NCBI GenBank assembly: GCA_946536225.1
Contig: CAMNEE010000001.1
Location: forward strand, 496,001 to 560,000
Origin: UBA6985 sp946536225
Lineage (GTDB): Bacteria; Bacillota_I; Bacilli_A; RF39; UBA660
Reading direction: 5' to 3'
DNA: 64,000 bases
Under the pieces are notes generated by a model that was not told the origin of the DNA, did no database searches, and saw only the letters and a list, made by a program, of their open reading frames with translations. Both the position numbers and the translations under genes were made by a program. Below, piece by piece: positions 8,061 to 16,648 of this stretch (its first letter is position 1; every line of letters begins with the position of its first letter).

Positions 8061-8828
8061 TTGAATAAAAAAACTTGGATTGGTGTTGGGATAATACTTG
8101 TAGCAGTTATATTCGTTCTTATTATAATTATTTCCAAAAATGAAAAATCAGATGGAGATATAATAAAAGAGTATATTGAACAGAATGAGATGTGTAACAA
8201 CAATGGTAAAAGTTCTTACATTAAAGATAATGTTGCATACATTCATTGTATTGGCGAAAAAGGAAATATTATAAAATATACAAGTCATAACAAAAAAGTA
8301 GATAAAGAGGTATTAGAATTAGATTATAGTAATACTCCTAATATAAGTCAGTTACATATAACTATTGATGAAGTTGATAATAACTATATCTATTTGAAAT
8401 CTGCCGTTAAAGTGAACGATTCAGTAAAAGATGGGGAATATGTCAAATGTTCTTTATTATCTAAAAAATGTGAATATTATAATAAAAGAGAAATAACTAA
8501 TGTAGAAAATGTAAGTATAAGTATTTCAGATATTTCACTAACTGGAGCTACTATAACAATAAAAGATACAAATAAAAAACCTTATGTTTATGGAGAATGG
8601 TATAGAATAGAAAAGGAAGATAATGGAGAATGGTTTGCACTAGAAACTAAAATTGGAAATTATGGATTTAACGATTTAGGATATGAAGTTGATAAAAACA
8701 ATGAAGTTAAATTTGTTATTGATTGGAAAAAATTATATGGAGAATTACCATTAGGAAGTTATAGAATAGTTAAACAAGTAAATAATCAATACATATATGT
8801 AGATTTTGGTATAGCAACAACATCGTAA
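8061..8828 (+). CDS. Membrane-anchored protein with C-terminal Ig-like domain
   Basis: 255 aa. TTG start at 8061, with AAGGA (8046-8050) ten bases upstream; the GTG at 8052 is too close to that site. Residues 5-25 form one membrane anchor (TWIGVGIILVAVIFVLIIII) with a basic N-terminus, so the rest is probably outside the cell. The C-terminal ~105 residues resemble bacterial Ig-like domains of the type with VYGEWYRIEK, then FVIDWKKLYGELPLGSYRIVK. Such domains often occur in surface proteins and sensors. Fourth cargo gene of the island, immediately upstream of the native rbgA promoter. Confidence 0.8.
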   Translation: MNKKTWIGVGIILVAVIFVLIIIISKNEKSDGDIIKEYIEQNEMCNNNGKSSYIKDNVAYIHCIGEKGNIIKYTSHNKKVDKEVLELDYSNTPNISQLHITIDEVDNNYIYLKSAVKVNDSVKDGEYVKCSLLSKKCEYYNKREITNVENVSISISDISLTGATITIKDTNKKPYVYGEWYRIEKEDNGEWFALETKIGNYGFNDLGYEVDKNNEVKFVIDWKKLYGELPLGSYRIVKQVNNQYIYVDFGIATTS

Positions 8829-8851
8829 GATTAAGATATTACGAACTGACG

Positions 8852-8873
8852 AGTAGGAGAAATCCTACTTTTT
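8852..8873 (+). terminator. Terminator upstream of rbgA (right copy)
   Basis: AGTAGGA, loop GAAA, TCCTACT, then T5. Identical to 4973-4994. The rbgA promoter starts immediately after it. Confidence 0.85.
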
Positions 8874-8874
8874 A

Positions 8875-8883
8875 TGTTATAAT
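8875..8883 (+). promoter_or_regulatory. rbgA extended -10 promoter
   Basis: TGTTATAAT directly behind the terminator hairpin and 14 nt before the AAAGGAG ribosome-binding site. The 5' untranslated region would be only about 20-25 nt. Confidence 0.7.
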
Positions 8884-8892
8884 TAATTATAG

Positions 8893-8943
8893 ATTTAAAG
8901 GAGATGACTCTCATGAATGAAAATAAAACTAATATTAACTGGT
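8893..8943 (+). repeat. Native rbgA 5'-end (reference copy of the repeat)
   Basis: The intact version of the element copied at 5621-5670, 7062-7099 and 7898-7928. It runs from ATTTAAAGGAG through the first ten codons of rbgA. Confidence 0.8.
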
Positions 8944-9773
8944 ATCCTGGTCATATGGCCAAAACGAAAAGAGAGATAAGCGAAGTCCTTCCTCTTATTG
9001 ATTTAGTTTTTGAAGTTGTAGATGCTAGAATACCTGATTCTTCTAGAATAGAAGATATAGATAATATAGTTAAGAATAAAGATAGAATCATGATAATGAC
9101 TAAGAAGGATTTATGTGATTTAGAAGAAACTAAAAAGTGGATTAAAAAGTATGAAGATGAAGGTATAAAAGTAGTACTTGTAAATTTAAATACTAATGAT
9201 GATTTAAAATTTATTCTTGCTGCTGTTAAACAAGTTGCTGAAAAAGTAAATTTAAAGAGAAATGAAAAAGGTTTAAAAGATAAAGAATTAAAAGCATTAG
9301 TAGTAGGTATACCAAATGTAGGTAAATCTACATTTATTAATCGCTTAGTAGGTAAAAAGGTTACTGGTGTAGGAAATATGCCAGGTGTAACTAAAAACCT
9401 TGTGTGGCTTAAAACAAAAGCTAATTTATTACTACTTGATACTCCTGGTATTTTATGGCCTAAGTTTGAAAGTGATGAAGTATCTTGTAATTTAGCTTCT
9501 ATGAGTGCTATTAAAACAGAAGTATTTGATAATGATCATGTAGCATGTCATATTCTTAATAAGCTTAGTAAGTATTATCCAAGTAAGTTAAGTAGTAGAT
9601 ATGGTATAGATTATTTTGATAATGATGATATTGGTACTATGTATGATATTATTGGTAAAAAGTTAGGATGTATTATACGTGGTGGAGAAGTAGATTATAA
9701 CAGAGTGTCTACTATGGTTATCAATGATATTAGAAACGAAAATATAAAAGAAGTTACATTTGATAGAATTTAA
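8913..9773 (+). CDS. rbgA: Ribosome biogenesis GTPase RbgA (YlqF)
   Basis: A 286-aa circularly permuted GTPase needed for late assembly of the 50S ribosomal subunit. N-terminal INWYPGHMAK is the family signature. The G motifs come in permuted order: G4 TKKD (63-66), G1 GIPNVGKST (132-140), G3 DTPG (176-179). The annotated frame opens at ATG 8904, but that codon abuts AAAGGAG; ATG 8913 has correct spacing. In Bacillus subtilis rbgA is followed by rnhB; here a pilin-like gene has come between them. Confidence 0.96.
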   Translation: MNENKTNINWYPGHMAKTKREISEVLPLIDLVFEVVDARIPDSSRIEDIDNIVKNKDRIMIMTKKDLCDLEETKKWIKKYEDEGIKVVLVNLNTNDDLKFILAAVKQVAEKVNLKRNEKGLKDKELKALVVGIPNVGKSTFINRLVGKKVTGVGNMPGVTKNLVWLKTKANLLLLDTPGILWPKFESDEVSCNLASMSAIKTEVFDNDHVACHILNKLSKYYPSKLSSRYGIDYFDNDDIGTMYDIIGKKLGCIIRGGEVDYNRVSTMVINDIRNENIKEVTFDRI

Positions 9774-9798
9774 AAACACAATTAATTTGTGTTTTTTT
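9774..9798 (+). terminator. Rho-independent terminator of rbgA
   Basis: AAACACAA (9774-9781), 5-nt loop, TTGTGTTT (9787-9794), then T run. Confidence 0.8.
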
Positions 9799-9860
9799 GT
9801 TGTATTATTTTTATTTACCTAAAAACATGTTATTATTGATTTAAGATGAGGTAAGTTTAT

Positions 9861-10583
9861 ATGAAGAAAGAATTAGTTAAATTTAATAAAAAAATAAAAA
9901 AATTAAAGAAAAAACATAGAATAGGTTTTACTTTAGTTGAAGTGTTAGCCGTAATTGTTGTACTTGGTATAATAATGGTTCTTGCAACACCATCTGTGTT
10001 ATCTACAATAGATGTAGCAAAGAAAAAATCATTTATGGCATTTGTACAAAAAGTTGCTACTAGAGGTCAAGCACAATTCTTAATTGATTCAGATACGGAA
10101 GAAAGTCCTGATTTTTTTGCTATTGAGTATGTTTATGACATTACTACTGATTTAGACTTAGAAAACATTGGTACTTATAAAGGTATGTATATGCATGTTT
10201 TTTGTGCTGATAATTCTGAAGGTTGGTGTTGGAGTGATGACTACTCTAAAGATGATAGAGATATCGTTTTCCTTTATAATGATGAATTTATATTCAATGG
10301 TTATCTTGATAAAGAAATAAAAGAAAGTGATATAATTTCTTTTTCATCTTTACCAGCAGAAGCACAAGCTTTATTTAAAAATTTAAATATAAAAGAATTT
10401 TATGCTCAAAATGAATCTTTAAATATGTGCGGTGGAGAAAAGTATATTGTTAATGGTGGCAAGGATGCAAGTGGAAATAAATTTAGTATACTAGCTCATA
10501 CTACACACTACGATGATAATTATAATGAAGATGGATCTTGTAAATATCAGAATCCAGCATACTTTGGTTTTGAGAATAAATGA
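9861..10583 (+). CDS. Type IV pilin-like protein 1
   Basis: 240 aa. A long basic leader (about 28 residues, nine or more Lys) precedes G-F-T-L-V-E-V, the prepilin peptidase and N-methylation site, then a hydrophobic helix (LAVIVVLGIIMVLATPSVL). Downstream it shares with the three other pilin-like proteins the stem motif V-Y-D-I-T-T-D-L-x-L-x-N-x-G-x-Y-K-G. The C-terminal part is unique, with five cysteines that could form disulfides. Single gene with its own terminator. No pilus ATPase, platform protein or prepilin peptidase is in the window. Confidence 0.85.
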   Translation: MKKELVKFNKKIKKLKKKHRIGFTLVEVLAVIVVLGIIMVLATPSVLSTIDVAKKKSFMAFVQKVATRGQAQFLIDSDTEESPDFFAIEYVYDITTDLDLENIGTYKGMYMHVFCADNSEGWCWSDDYSKDDRDIVFLYNDEFIFNGYLDKEIKESDIISFSSLPAEAQALFKNLNIKEFYAQNESLNMCGGEKYIVNGGKDASGNKFSILAHTTHYDDNYNEDGSCKYQNPAYFGFENK

Positions 10584-10606
10584 ATGTATATACATTCATT
10601 TTCTTT
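10579..10606 (+). terminator. Rho-independent terminator
   Basis: AATGAATGTA paired with TACATTCATT around a short TA centre (10579-10600), followed by TTCTTTT. Confidence 0.75.
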
Positions 10607-10636
10607 TGAAATAATAATTAAAATTTAGGGTATTTA

Positions 10637-10645
10637 TGTTATAAT
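10637..10645 (+). promoter_or_regulatory. rnhB promoter, leaderless arrangement
   Basis: TGTTATAAT followed by exactly six T and then the ATG at 10652. Transcription would be expected to start at the A of the ATG, and no ribosome-binding site fits between. Confidence 0.6.
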
Positions 10646-10651
10646 TTTTTT

Positions 10652-11428
10652 ATGGAAATAAAAGAATTTGAAAACAATATATATTATTTTTTAGATCGAT
10701 ATAAAGATATTGAATCTTTTTTAAAGTTAAAGGAAAGTGTTAATTCTAAAGCTGATAAAAAAATAATTGAAAAATTAGATTTAATGCTTGCAGAAACAGA
10801 TAACTATAGATATGAACGTCATTTTATTAATCAAGGAAAGACTATAATATGTGGTGTTGATGAAGTAGGTCGTGGTCCTTTATGTGGCCCAGTTGTAACA
10901 TGTGCATGTATTTTACCTGATGATTTTCATTTAGAAGGATTAACAGATTCAAAGAAGTTAACTGAGAAAAAAAGAGATAAATATTTTGATATACTTACAA
11001 CAAATGAAGATGTTCACTATGCAATAGGTATTGTTGATAATAAAAGAATAGATGAAATAAATATCTTGGAAGCTGCAAGAGAAGCTATGTATCAAGCAAT
11101 AAGTAAACTTGATATAACACCTGATGTAGTTCTTTCTGATGCTATGGATTTACCTGATTTAAGTATGCCTTATTTATCTATTGTAAAGGGAGATTATAAG
11201 TCAGAATCAATTGCGGCAGCTTCAGTTATTGCTAAAGTTACAAGAGATAGGATGATGTATGAACTTGATAAAGAGTATCCAGAGTATGGTTTTAGAAAAC
11301 ACAAAGGATACCCTACAAAAGATCATATAGAAGCTGTAAAGAAATATGGGGTAAAACCTTTTTATAGGTTTACTTTTTCTCCAATTAGTGAAATTATTAA
11401 TGAGGGATGTGACAATCGTGAAGAATAA
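10652..11428 (+). CDS. rnhB: Ribonuclease HII
   Basis: 258 aa; removes ribonucleotides and RNA from RNA-DNA hybrids. The active-site start CGVDEVGRGPLCGPV has D70 and E71. DSKKL follows at about 99-103, then VVLSDAMD and SIAAASVIAKVTRD. The ~65-residue extension before the catalytic domain is normal for Bacillus-type RNase HII. There is no Shine-Dalgarno sequence before the ATG; the extended -10 box is so close that the transcript is probably leaderless. The 3' end overlaps the next gene by 11 bases. Confidence 0.95.
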   Translation: MEIKEFENNIYYFLDRYKDIESFLKLKESVNSKADKKIIEKLDLMLAETDNYRYERHFINQGKTIICGVDEVGRGPLCGPVVTCACILPDDFHLEGLTDSKKLTEKKRDKYFDILTTNEDVHYAIGIVDNKRIDEINILEAAREAMYQAISKLDITPDVVLSDAMDLPDLSMPYLSIVKGDYKSESIAAASVIAKVTRDRMMYELDKEYPEYGFRKHKGYPTKDHIEAVKKYGVKPFYRFTFSPISEIINEGCDNREE

Positions 11429-13640
11429 AAAAGAAGAGAAAAAAATAAAGAAACAAGAAAAGAAAAACGAAAAACTTGAAAAAGATAAAAATTTAAAAGA
11501 AACAGTTAAAGAAAAATATGCTCAAACTCCAACTTGGGTTTTAGCTATTTATAACTTTATTACTAATAAGGTAGTATTTGGTACTTTCTTTTTAACATTA
11601 TTTATTTTTTTGGAAGAAGTACTTTTAAAGATAGTTTGTAATACTGGTGTATTTAATTTTTCTACTGTAAGAATACTTTTAAGTTCTTTTGTTATTTCTT
11701 TATTTATAAACGGAATTGCTGGTATATTTAAAAGAAATATTCAAAGGATTGTTAACTCTATAGTAATGGGAATTGTTACTATTTATATATTAGTTGAACA
11801 TATTTTATATAAAATGATTGGTTTTTTCATGGGAATTGGAAATGCTGATCAAGGTACCAAAGTAGGAGAGTACGTTAAGGATGTACTTAGAAGTTTAAAT
11901 ATAGAAAAAGTAAGTTTTTTACTATTAGGTATAGCTTTTATAGTACTTTATATATTTTTAGATAAGTTTATTAGTAAAAGAAGAAGATCATTTAAATTTA
12001 ATGTTGGGCAAAAGATATATATATTTATTGTGGCTTTAATTATTTTAGTTGGTTTAAATTTCTTATATTACTATACTGTTAAATCAGATAAATTCAAAAG
12101 TGAATTACAAGCTGACTCAAACATTGCATTACTTTTATATCCTGAGAACTCTAATTTAGTTGTAAATAACTTTGGCGTAGTTGTATATTGCTTCAGTGAT
12201 ATAGTTAATCAATATACGGGAATTGATTCAAATTATATTTTAAAGATGGAAGCAAGAGAAAATGCTGATAAAAAAGAAAAAGAAGAAGAAAACGTTCCAG
12301 TTGATTATAAGAGAACTATAGATGATAGAGCGTGGGACGCTTTAATTGCAAATACATCAAATGATACTTTAAATACTTTAAATAATTACTTTAAAAATAG
12401 AGAAATTACTCAAAAGAATGATATGACTGGTATTTTTAAGGGTAAAAATTTAATTATTATATTAATGGAATCAGTTAATGAAATTTCTATTATGAATAAA
12501 GAAGATTTTCCAACAATGTATAAGATGTACAATGAAGGAATTAGTTTTAGAAATAATTTTAGTCCTAGAAACAACTGTTCTACAGGTAATAATGAAATGA
12601 CTGTATTAACTTCTTTATGGTCAATTAATAATACTTGTACAACTAATGCTTATTCTTATAATAAATATCCTCAAGCTTCATTTAATGTATTTAATAGAGC
12701 AGGATATACTACAGCAGGTTTCCATGATTATACTCAAAAATTCTATATGAGAAGTAGAATATTACCTAATATGGGTGCAATGAATTATTATGGAGCTCAA
12801 GATTTAGGAGTAAATTACTCAACGAGTTATACAGAAGCTGATGATGCTGAGATGTATAAACTAGCTAAACCATATTATATGGACAAGACTCCATTTATGG
12901 TTTACTTTGCAACAGTTACACCTCATCAATCATATATTGATCCTCAAACTTGTAGTGATAGATATTATGAAAAATATAGAAACAAAGGATATAGCAGTAG
13001 ACTTGCTAGATATTTATCTAAACTTCAAGTATTTGATGAAGCCTTAGCTGAGTTATTAAAAGAACTTAAAGATGAAGGTGAATTAGATAATACTGTTATT
13101 GCTTTATTTGGAGATCATTATCCATATGGACTTACTCAAAATGAAATTAATGAGTATTTAAATGCTAATAATGCAGGTTATAAAGTTACTCTTGGTAGTA
13201 CAACTAATGCTAATATTGATAGAACACCATTAATAATTTATAATGCTGCTACTAAACCAATTCAAGTTAAATCATATACAACTATTATTGATTTATTACC
13301 AACACTTCTTAATATGTTTGATGTTGAATATGATCCAAGACTTTACTTAGGTACTGATATCTTTAGTGAATCACATATATCACGTGCTTACTTTAGTGAT
13401 AAGTCATGGGTTGATGAAGTAGGAATGTACTATGCTCCAACTAATAAGATGACTTATTATGGTGAACAACGTTATGATGCTGCTGTTATTGCGGGTATTA
13501 ATAAAGAAATATCTACTAGACAATCTATGAGTGGATCAGCTATTACAAATAACTATTTTAAATATCTTGGTGAAGGTTTAGAAAAATATAAAGTTAAAGA
13601 AGAAGTTACTACTACAGAAAATCAAAATAGTAACGAGTAA
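11418..13640 (+). CDS. LTA synthase-like sulfatase-superfamily membrane enzyme
   Basis: 740 aa. Probable GTG start at 11418 behind GAGGGATGTGA; a start at 11388 would put 41 bases inside rnhB. A lysine-rich cytoplasmic tail (~30 residues) precedes five membrane helices (within about 45-225), then an extracellular catalytic domain of the alkaline-phosphatase superfamily. Metal-site motifs are IIILMESVNE, CSTGNNEMT (likely nucleophile threonine) and ALFGDHYPYG. The fold matches LtaS, which polymerises glycerol phosphate from phosphatidylglycerol to make lipoteichoic acid; a related phosphoglycerol or phosphoethanolamine transfer is possible. Confidence 0.85.
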   Translation: MKNKKEEKKIKKQEKKNEKLEKDKNLKETVKEKYAQTPTWVLAIYNFITNKVVFGTFFLTLFIFLEEVLLKIVCNTGVFNFSTVRILLSSFVISLFINGIAGIFKRNIQRIVNSIVMGIVTIYILVEHILYKMIGFFMGIGNADQGTKVGEYVKDVLRSLNIEKVSFLLLGIAFIVLYIFLDKFISKRRRSFKFNVGQKIYIFIVALIILVGLNFLYYYTVKSDKFKSELQADSNIALLLYPENSNLVVNNFGVVVYCFSDIVNQYTGIDSNYILKMEARENADKKEKEEENVPVDYKRTIDDRAWDALIANTSNDTLNTLNNYFKNREITQKNDMTGIFKGKNLIIILMESVNEISIMNKEDFPTMYKMYNEGISFRNNFSPRNNCSTGNNEMTVLTSLWSINNTCTTNAYSYNKYPQASFNVFNRAGYTTAGFHDYTQKFYMRSRILPNMGAMNYYGAQDLGVNYSTSYTEADDAEMYKLAKPYYMDKTPFMVYFATVTPHQSYIDPQTCSDRYYEKYRNKGYSSRLARYLSKLQVFDEALAELLKELKDEGELDNTVIALFGDHYPYGLTQNEINEYLNANNAGYKVTLGSTTNANIDRTPLIIYNAATKPIQVKSYTTIIDLLPTLLNMFDVEYDPRLYLGTDIFSESHISRAYFSDKSWVDEVGMYYAPTNKMTYYGEQRYDAAVIAGINKEISTRQSMSGSAITNNYFKYLGEGLEKYKVKEEVTTTENQNSNE

Positions 13641-13648
13641 AAAATTAT

Positions 13649-13713
13649 TTCAAGAGAAAAAGTAAAGAATAAGTTGACAATATCTAATTTATTACTTTAT
13701 AATTTCTCTTGAA
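13649..13713 (+). repeat. 11-bp inverted repeat around the topA promoter
   Basis: TTCAAGAGAAA (13649-13659) and TTTCTCTTGAA (13703-13713) are perfect reverse complements separated by 43 bases that contain the whole topA promoter. The right arm touches the -10 box. Confidence 0.7.
13674..13703 (+). promoter_or_regulatory. topA promoter
   Basis: TTGACA (13674-13679) and TATAAT (13698-13703), both perfect, with an 18-nt spacer. Confidence 0.85.
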
Positions 13714-13741
13714 TTTTATTTTATGAAGAGAGGAAATAGAT

Positions 13742-15772
13742 ATGAAGTTAGTAATTGTGGAATCTCCAGCTAAAACACATACAATAGGTGCTTATCTTGG
13801 AAGTGACTTTAAAGTTGTATCTTCTAAAGGACATATTAGAGATTTAGCTACATCAGGTAAATTTGGATTAGGTGTTGATGTTGATAATAATTTTGAACCT
13901 AATTATGTTGTTATTAAAGGTAAAAATAAAGATATAAAAGAATTAAAGAAAGATATAAAAGAAAGTGAATATGTTTATCTTGCAACCGACCCAGACCGTG
14001 AAGGAGAAGCAATATCATGGCATCTATTTGATGCTTTAGGTCTTAAAGATAGTAACTATGAAAGAATAGTTTTTAATGAAATTACCAAACCAGCTGTTTT
14101 AGAAGCATTTAATCATTCTCGTAAAATAGATATGGATTTAGTTAAATCGCAAGAAACAAGAAGAATACTAGATAGAATAATAGGTTTTAGATTATCTAAG
14201 TTAATGAGAAGTAAGACAGAAGGAAGTTCTGCTGGTAGAGTTCAATCTGTAGCTTTAAAATTAGTTGTAGATAAAGAAAGAGAAATTGAGGCCTTCATTC
14301 CTGAAGAATATTGGGAAGTAGTTGCTCACTTTTCTAATATTGATTCTGAACTTGCTAGCAAGAATGGTAAAAGACTAGAACTTCATACTAAAGAAGAAGT
14401 AGATAAAGTACTTGCTGAACTTGGAGAAGAATATAAAGTTGATTCAATTGATAAAAAGAGTAAGAAGAGAAATTCTCTTATGCCTTTTATTACATCTACT
14501 CTTCAACAAGCATGTTTTAATAAATATGGATTTAATTCAGGCAAAGTAATGAGTATTGCTCAAAAACTTTATGAAGGTATAGATATTGGAAGTGGTTCTG
14601 TTGGTTTAATTACTTACATGAGAACTGATTCAACAAGATTATCTAACTTATTTATTAATGAAGCATTTGATTATATTGAAAAAGAATTTGGTAAAGAATA
14701 CTTAGGAGGAGTTAAGACTTCTAAGAAAAAAGAAAATGTACAAGATGCACATGAAGCTATAAGACCAACTTCTGTTTTAAGAACACCAGATAGTGTTAAA
14801 AGATATTTAAGTGATGATGAATATAAAGTTTATTCAATTATATATGCACGTGCTTTAGCTTCTTTAATGGCACCAGGTGAGACTTTAACTACTACTATTA
14901 ACTTAATTAATAATGGATATGGTTTTAAGACAAGTGGTACTATTGAAACATTTGATGGTTTCTTAAAAGTTTATAGAGACTTCATGAATAGTGATGAAAA
15001 AGCATTACCTGACTTAAAGACTGGTGAAGTGCTTCTTACTCGTGATGTTGAGGCAAGTCAAAAGTTTACTAAACCTCCTGCTAGATATACAGAAGCAACT
15101 TTAATTGAAGAAATGGAAAAACTTGGTATTGGTAGACCATCTACTTATGCTCAAACAATGAAAACAATTAAAGATAGAGATTATGTATCTGTAAAAGATA
15201 AGAGGTTTATACCGACTGAAGTTGGTATTGAAGTTACAGATAAACTTCAAGAATTCTTCTCAAGTATTATTAATGTTACTTATACTGCTGAGATGGAAAC
15301 TGAATTAGATGAAATAGCAGATAATAAACTTAATAATGTGAGTGTATTAAGAAACTTCTATGATAGATTTGAACCTCTTCTAGAAAAAGCTTTAAAAGAA
15401 ATGCAAAAGAAAGCACCTGAGGAAACTGGGGAGGCATGTCCTAAGTGTGGTAGCCCTATGGTTATTCGTAAGAGTAGATATGGTAAATTTGAAGCTTGTT
15501 CAAACTATCCAACTTGTAAATATATAAAACAAGAAGAAAAAGAAGAAAAAGAAGTTAAAGAAGTTTGTAAGTGTAGTAAATGTAAAGACGGAATGATTAT
15601 AGAACGTTTAACTAGAAGAAATAAAGTTTTTTATGGTTGTTCAAACTTCCCTAAGTGTAAGGCAGCTTATTGGGATAAACCAATTGGGGAAAATTGTCCT
15701 ATATGTGGGGAAGTATTAGTTGAACATGATGGAGATATTAAATGTTCTTCATGTGATTATTCAAGAGAATAG
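13742..15772 (+). CDS. topA: DNA topoisomerase I
   Basis: 676-aa type IA topoisomerase that relaxes negative supercoils. Toprim domain at the N-terminus (KLVIVESPAKT and YLATDPDREGEAISWH), catalytic tyrosine Y292 in LITYMRTDST. Three C-terminal zinc-finger-like modules follow: CPKCG..CSNYPTC, CKCSKC..CSNFPKC and CPICG..CSSC. Full length for the family. GAGAGGAAATAGAT precedes the ATG. It has a strong promoter of its own, bracketed by an inverted repeat. Confidence 0.97.
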   Translation: MKLVIVESPAKTHTIGAYLGSDFKVVSSKGHIRDLATSGKFGLGVDVDNNFEPNYVVIKGKNKDIKELKKDIKESEYVYLATDPDREGEAISWHLFDALGLKDSNYERIVFNEITKPAVLEAFNHSRKIDMDLVKSQETRRILDRIIGFRLSKLMRSKTEGSSAGRVQSVALKLVVDKEREIEAFIPEEYWEVVAHFSNIDSELASKNGKRLELHTKEEVDKVLAELGEEYKVDSIDKKSKKRNSLMPFITSTLQQACFNKYGFNSGKVMSIAQKLYEGIDIGSGSVGLITYMRTDSTRLSNLFINEAFDYIEKEFGKEYLGGVKTSKKKENVQDAHEAIRPTSVLRTPDSVKRYLSDDEYKVYSIIYARALASLMAPGETLTTTINLINNGYGFKTSGTIETFDGFLKVYRDFMNSDEKALPDLKTGEVLLTRDVEASQKFTKPPARYTEATLIEEMEKLGIGRPSTYAQTMKTIKDRDYVSVKDKRFIPTEVGIEVTDKLQEFFSSIINVTYTAEMETELDEIADNKLNNVSVLRNFYDRFEPLLEKALKEMQKKAPEETGEACPKCGSPMVIRKSRYGKFEACSNYPTCKYIKQEEKEEKEVKEVCKCSKCKDGMIIERLTRRNKVFYGCSNFPKCKAAYWDKPIGENCPICGEVLVEHDGDIKCSSCDYSRE

Positions 15773-15793
15773 TAATTTTTACTATTCTTTTTT
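15767..15793 (+). terminator. Rho-independent terminator of topA
   Basis: GAATAGTAA (15767-15775), loop TTT, TTACTATTC (15779-15787), then T6; it overlaps the topA stop codon. Confidence 0.85.
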
Positions 15794-15801
15794 GTTATAA
15801 T
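15793..15801 (+). promoter_or_regulatory. Extended -10 promoter
   Basis: TGTTATAAT immediately behind the topA terminator and 20 nt before the ATG at 15821. Confidence 0.6.
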
Positions 15802-15820
15802 AAAAAGTGAGGTGATAAAT

Positions 15821-16597
15821 ATGTATGGTGCAATAATTGGAGATTTAGCAGGTTCTATTTATGAATACGATCAAACTAAAAACATAAGAGAAATAAGTCC
15901 TAGAAAAATACTTGAAAAAGATTCATTTTTTTCGGATGATACAATTCTTACTATTGCAACATTAGAGGCTATTTTAGAAAACAAACCATATGCTGAAATG
16001 TATAAGAAATATTATCAAGAGTTTAAAAATTATAAACCTGATTTTGAGCCTTATTTTAAAAGCGCCTTTTCTCCAGGATTTTCTAAATGGGCGGAAGGGA
16101 AAAAGTACGGAAACAGTACAGGTAATGGTGCACTTATGAGATTATCGCCAATTCCTATGATTATTGATAATACTTTAGTTATGTATATGCATTTATATGA
16201 TTCTGTTAATACTAGTCACAACTCGGATGAAGCAAGAGGATACGCATTATGTCTTGCTGACTTTATAAGAAAAACAAAAACACCTGAAGATAGAGAAAAA
16301 CTTTTAAGTTTATCTAATGATTTTAAATATATACCTTTCAAGATATTTAATACTACTTGTAAGGAGACTTTACCTAATGTAATACATGCAGTTCTTAATT
16401 CAAGTGATTTTGAAGAAGCAATATTAAAAACTATTAGTATGGGAGGGGACACGGATACTAATGCAGCAATTGCTGGTTCTATTGCTGAGGGTTTATTTGG
16501 TATACCGGATTCTCTTATTCGTGATGCTAACAAATATTTACCGGAAGAATTTGTAAAAAGATTAGAAAAAGGTTATAGATTAGTCAAAAATAAGTAG
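15821..16597 (+). CDS. ADP-ribosylglycohydrolase (DraG) family protein
   Basis: 258 aa. The DraG-type all-helical fold carries two metal-binding acidic motifs: FFSDDTILTIAT near residues 41-52 and SMGGDTDTNAAIAG near 206-219. Such enzymes remove ADP-ribose from proteins or small molecules. The family's GDxxGS motif is visible at the N-terminus (IGDLAGSIYE). GAGGTGA covers the GTG at 15812, so ATG 15821 is the start. No ADP-ribosyltransferase is adjacent; the only candidate in the window is the uncertain gene at 889. Confidence 0.9.
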   Translation: MYGAIIGDLAGSIYEYDQTKNIREISPRKILEKDSFFSDDTILTIATLEAILENKPYAEMYKKYYQEFKNYKPDFEPYFKSAFSPGFSKWAEGKKYGNSTGNGALMRLSPIPMIIDNTLVMYMHLYDSVNTSHNSDEARGYALCLADFIRKTKTPEDREKLLSLSNDFKYIPFKIFNTTCKETLPNVIHAVLNSSDFEEAILKTISMGGDTDTNAAIAGSIAEGLFGIPDSLIRDANKYLPEEFVKRLEKGYRLVKNK

Positions 16598-16648
16598 TTC
16601 TCTTGATATTAACCTTAATAAAAATGTATAATGAATATGGTGATTAAA

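Noticed and set aside
4973..8943. A true integron
   Set aside because: There is no integron integrase and the repeats resemble a gene start, not folded attC sites. The word cassette is used only descriptively.
11388..11417. Upstream start of the LTA synthase-like gene
   Set aside because: It would overlap rnhB by 41 bases without a ribosome-binding site; GTG 11418 has GAGGGATGTGA before it.
889..16597. Toxin-antitoxin pair of the ART-like gene and the DraG-like gene
   Set aside because: They are about 14 kb apart with many unrelated genes between; no operon link.
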